Assembly (NCBI GenBank): GCA_029883145.1
Contig: JAOUJR010000080.1
Location: forward strand, 1-7,501
DNA length: 7,501 bases
DNA from: Nitrospirota bacterium
GTDB taxonomy: Bacteria > Nitrospirota > Thermodesulfovibrionia > Thermodesulfovibrionales > SM23-35
Direction of reading: 5' to 3'
Part shown: piece after piece, positions 5,564 to 7,501 of the stretch
Position numbering within the stretch: position 1 is the stretch's first letter
Layout of the letters: each line of letters opens with the position of its first letter
The notes under the pieces: model-generated
What the model was told of the DNA's origin: nothing
The model's input: the letters and a program-made list of their open reading frames with translations, nothing else
Database searches by the model: none
Made by a program: the position numbers and the translations under genes

Positions 5564-6589
5564 TTACTTTGTATAGGAATAATGAGAACCATCTTGCGGC
5601 TCGTAAACCATCGAGGACTTGGACATTCCAAAGAGACTGCTCGATACAATCTTGTAAGCATAGCCCCAGAGCTGCCAGTAGATGCCCATCCATCCGCCGG
5701 TCCCCTTCACTGCATTGTACTGGGCGCCGCTCATGAGCTCAGCAAGTGTGAACTGGAAATTGGCTGATTCAATCGGAAAAGCAAAATGACCACATCCGGC
5801 TGCTAAATCTTGGTTTAAATTTTCCAATGCCACTATTTCTCCCGGACAATAACAGCCCACAGGTATTGTCTTAATGCCTGATTTCAAAGACTCATTGTTG
5901 TCATAGACGCCTTCATTATTCTCTGACCATGGATTGTGCCCGATTTCAACAAGCGAATAGAATACATCCTCGGTGAGATCAACGATGAATACCGGGAACA
6001 GATAAAAGACAGTGGATGCATAGGTCGTCGGTAAAAAGGTGAGATAATGCTCATAACCTGCATTATAAAGGAAGTAATTGTCACCATCGTACTCATCAGG
6101 GTCGTTGATTGCATTGTAGATAATCCCCGTGCCGGTATTGGCATTCACGATAATCGCCTGTCCCATTAAAGAACCTTCTTGACCTGAAGCAAAATTAGAG
6201 CTGTTCTGCTCAACAACGAGAAATCCCCATGCAGGCGACACAGTCAGCTTTGGCGATGTGGATGTGGTGTCACCGGGAAGAAGCTGTCCTGCGATCTGCC
6301 CTGTCACTTCATACAGAAGAATGTCGTTTTTCGTGATCTTACCCGAATCATCATAATGTGTACAGATTTCATTCCCCGAATTATATACATACACATAATT
6401 CAGTTTTCCCTGGGTTGTGCCAACACCAGGAGTGCCGACTGAAGCCACGTTGAGAATCTGGACAAAGGTCATGTCACCTCCGCCGCTTGAGAAGTAGGGA
6501 AAGAGAATAGAATCATACGCCATTGCCTGCGTCCCGAACAGCAAAATACCTGCAAGAATAATTGCTCCTAATACTAATCCTTTCCTCAT
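5564..6589 (-). CDS. Secreted protein of unknown function
   Basis: The 341-residue protein begins with a typical Sec signal peptide: MRK, a hydrophobic core (GLVLGAIILAGILLFG) and a cleavage site after AMA (A24). The mature part opens YDSILFPYFSSGGGDMTF and is rich in Gly, Ser, Thr, Asn and aromatic residues, with short alternating beta-type stretches and no further membrane segment. Four cysteines (ICTHY, GCYCP, AGCGH) could form disulfides. I do not recognise a catalytic motif, sortase signal or lipobox; a periplasmic or surface role is the reasonable inference. The start is secure: AGGAGGTG (6595-6602) is correctly placed before the ATG at 6589. A consensus promoter lies upstream and the 21-bp stem follows the stop, so this is a single-gene unit that is probably strongly expressed. 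Confidence 0.9.
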   Translation of the reverse strand: MRKGLVLGAIILAGILLFGTQAMAYDSILFPYFSSGGGDMTFVQILNVASVGTPGVGTTQGKLNYVYVYNSGNEICTHYDDSGKITKNDILLYEVTGQIAGQLLPGDTTSTSPKLTVSPAWGFLVVEQNSSNFASGQEGSLMGQAIIVNANTGTGIIYNAINDPDEYDGDNYFLYNAGYEHYLTFLPTTYASTVFYLFPVFIVDLTEDVFYSLVEIGHNPWSENNEGVYDNNESLKSGIKTIPVGCYCPGEIVALENLNQDLAAGCGHFAFPIESANFQFTLAELMSGAQYNAVKGTGGWMGIYWQLWGYAYKIVSSSLFGMSKSSMVYEPQDGSHYSYTK

Positions 6590-6651
6590 CTCTGCACCTC
6601 CTTTATTTTTCGTTTTTACTCAGGTATAAAAACTACTTTAACTTTAGCATA

Positions 6652-6680
6652 ATTATAGCGGCACACTATGCCTCTGTCAA
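6652..6680 (-). promoter_or_regulatory. Fully consensus sigma-70 promoter of the secreted protein
   Basis: On the minus strand TTGACA (6675-6680), exactly 17 bases, then TATAAT (6652-6657): both boxes and the spacing match the sigma-70 consensus. Transcription would begin near 6645, giving a leader of about 55 bases to the ATG at 6589. A promoter this good usually means strong constitutive expression unless a repressor intervenes. Confidence 0.88.
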
Positions 6681-6689
6681 GCATTCGAA

Positions 6690-6984
6690 TTGCCTCGTCA
6701 AAAATTTAAGCGAAACTGATTCATTGCTTCATTTAACCATTTATATCATAGAGAAAAGCACCGAAAGTTATAGTTCTTTTTTTGATCAACTGCTCACTCG
6801 CCATATCTTCCGCGAACACTATATCCTTCACCAAATTCCACATTAACTTCTTATAGGCAGTGAACCATGAACTTGTTGTATATCTGTCTATCTGCTCCAC
6901 CTGCAAACCCACATAGTTGGAACACAATGAAATATGATGATTTCCATTAATAACAGGGTGTCTCTCCGGGAATTATGTTACCTA
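6690..6984. other. AT-rich stretch without a supportable gene
   Basis: Short open frames exist on both strands (for example a 64-codon minus-strand frame at 6733-6927) but none has a ribosome site, recognisable motif or protein-like signature that I can support. I see no RNA gene either. Confidence 0.4.
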
Positions 6985-7052
6985 CTAATAAAATGGGAAG
7001 TGTCCCTACGTTTCCACTCTAATAAAATGGGAAGTGTCCCTACGTTTCCACT
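6985..7052. repeat. Two exact tandem copies of a 34-bp unit
   Basis: The unit starts CTAATAAAATGGGAAGTGTC and ends CCCTACGTTTCCACT; copy one is 6985-7018, copy two 7019-7052, with no mismatch. Each unit contains the small dyad GGGA-AGTG-TCCC. Motifs of the kind TGGGAAGTGTCCC are familiar near insertion sequences and REP-type (Y1) transposase genes, but none is in the window, so the origin is inferred. Perfect identity implies recent duplication or gene conversion. Confidence 0.95.
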
Positions 7053-7210
7053 GACAGTCGCAACGCTTGCTCAGAAACAATACTAAAAGCATAACCACTG
7101 CTATTTGGTGGTGCCCAAGCACAGTCTCAGGCAGAGCAGCGGAGAATAAATCAGGTAAATGGCGAGTGAGGCCCTTATTTTATTAAAATGGTTAAGAGAG
7201 GCACTTCAAA

Positions 7211-7501
7211 GTGAAACAAAGAATTGACAGTACAAAGTGGTTGCAAAAAAGGATTGCCGAAGTTAAGGATGAAAGTCTTGCCGTTCGCCGTAGCGCACTG
7301 CTGCACATTTATGTCGGCGCACTGACACTGGGTGAAATTGCCACGTATGCAGGCTTGACTGAGGGGGCTCTCCGGGGACTCAGGATGAATGCCCGCTTTA
7401 TGAAGATGGTAGATACCGTCAAGAAAGAATATGCAAACGATTTGAGAGAGGACGTTATTGTGAACACATATGGGATGGATGATTATGATACGCTTGCCTC
7501 G
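7211..7501 (+). CDS. Unknown protein with N-terminal helix-turn-helix, runs off right edge
   Basis: GTG at 7211 opens a frame of 97 codons that is still open at the window end. An in-frame TAA at 7193-7195 excludes a longer start, and GAGAGG (7196-7201) is a suitable ribosome site 9 bases upstream. Residues about 38-59 (LTLGEIATYAGLTEGALRGL) have the form of a helix-turn-helix, preceded by a basic amphipathic helix and followed by an acidic stretch (NDLREDVIVNTYGMDDYD). It could be a DNA-binding regulator or a phage-type protein such as a small terminase subunit, but I do not recognise the family. Confidence 0.72.
   Translation, partial: MKQRIDSTKWLQKRIAEVKDESLAVRRSALLHIYVGALTLGEIATYAGLTEGALRGLRMNARFMKMVDTVKKEYANDLREDVIVNTYGMDDYDTLAS

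Noticed and set aside
6733..6927. 64-codon minus-strand ORF
   Set aside because: No ribosome site, promoter or recognisable motif; AT-rich sequence where such frames arise by chance.
6985..7052. CRISPR array
   Set aside because: The two 34-bp copies are directly adjacent with no spacer between them and there are no cas genes.

Overview
The window looks like an accessory, mosaic stretch of a mid-GC (roughly low 40s % by eye) bacterial chromosome. Consensus sigma-70 promoters, strong AGGAGG ribosome binding sites and Sec signal peptides point to a bacterium. The gene mix resembles uncultured Desulfobacterota- or Nitrospirota-like genomes, but this lineage guess rests on general impression only.

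Layout from left to right. (1) 1-622, minus strand: the N-terminal 207 residues of a PGN_0703-like PD-(D/E)XK restriction endonuclease, running off the left edge. (2) 623-1052: a 149-bp inverted-repeat element with a promoter inside it, an attC-like core directly before the endonuclease gene, a 15-bp palindrome, and a promoter for the next gene. (3) 1053-1892, plus strand: a complete tyrosine recombinase with all catalytic residues. (4) 2075-2785, minus strand: an unfamiliar protein whose C-terminal half resembles a sigma-70-type region. (5) 2970-4109, minus strand: an intact AAA ATPase of the DUF4143 type with its own promoter. (6) 4110-4889: gene-poor debris with a frameshifted small ORF, a 23-bp tandem repeat resembling an insertion-sequence end, and a second copy of the attC-like core. 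(7) 4890-5452, plus strand: a secreted RidA-family gene and a RelE-family toxin gene, both truncated at the same point. (8) 5497-5543: a 21-bp perfect stem between convergent genes. (9) 5564-6589, minus strand: a secreted protein of unknown function with a fully consensus sigma-70 promoter. (10) 6985-7052: two exact tandem copies of a 34-bp unit. (11) 7211 to the right edge, plus strand: the start of an unknown helix-turn-helix protein.

The most interesting signal is the left intergenic region. An 18-of-19 match, TTCGTATAAYAATTGTTAG, lies just upstream of the endonuclease gene (minus strand, 642-660) and upstream of the ridA/relE remnant (plus strand, 4816-4834). The first copy carries a 7-base motif of the integron attC form RYYYAAC/GTTRRRY, is followed within 20 bases by the cassette-like endonuclease ORF, and lies divergent from a tyrosine recombinase. 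This recalls an integron layout, but the recombinase has no IntI-specific insertion and only half of an attC is clear. The same place can also be read as a short inverted-repeat element or an invertible promoter segment. No complete, clearly new multi-gene system is visible.
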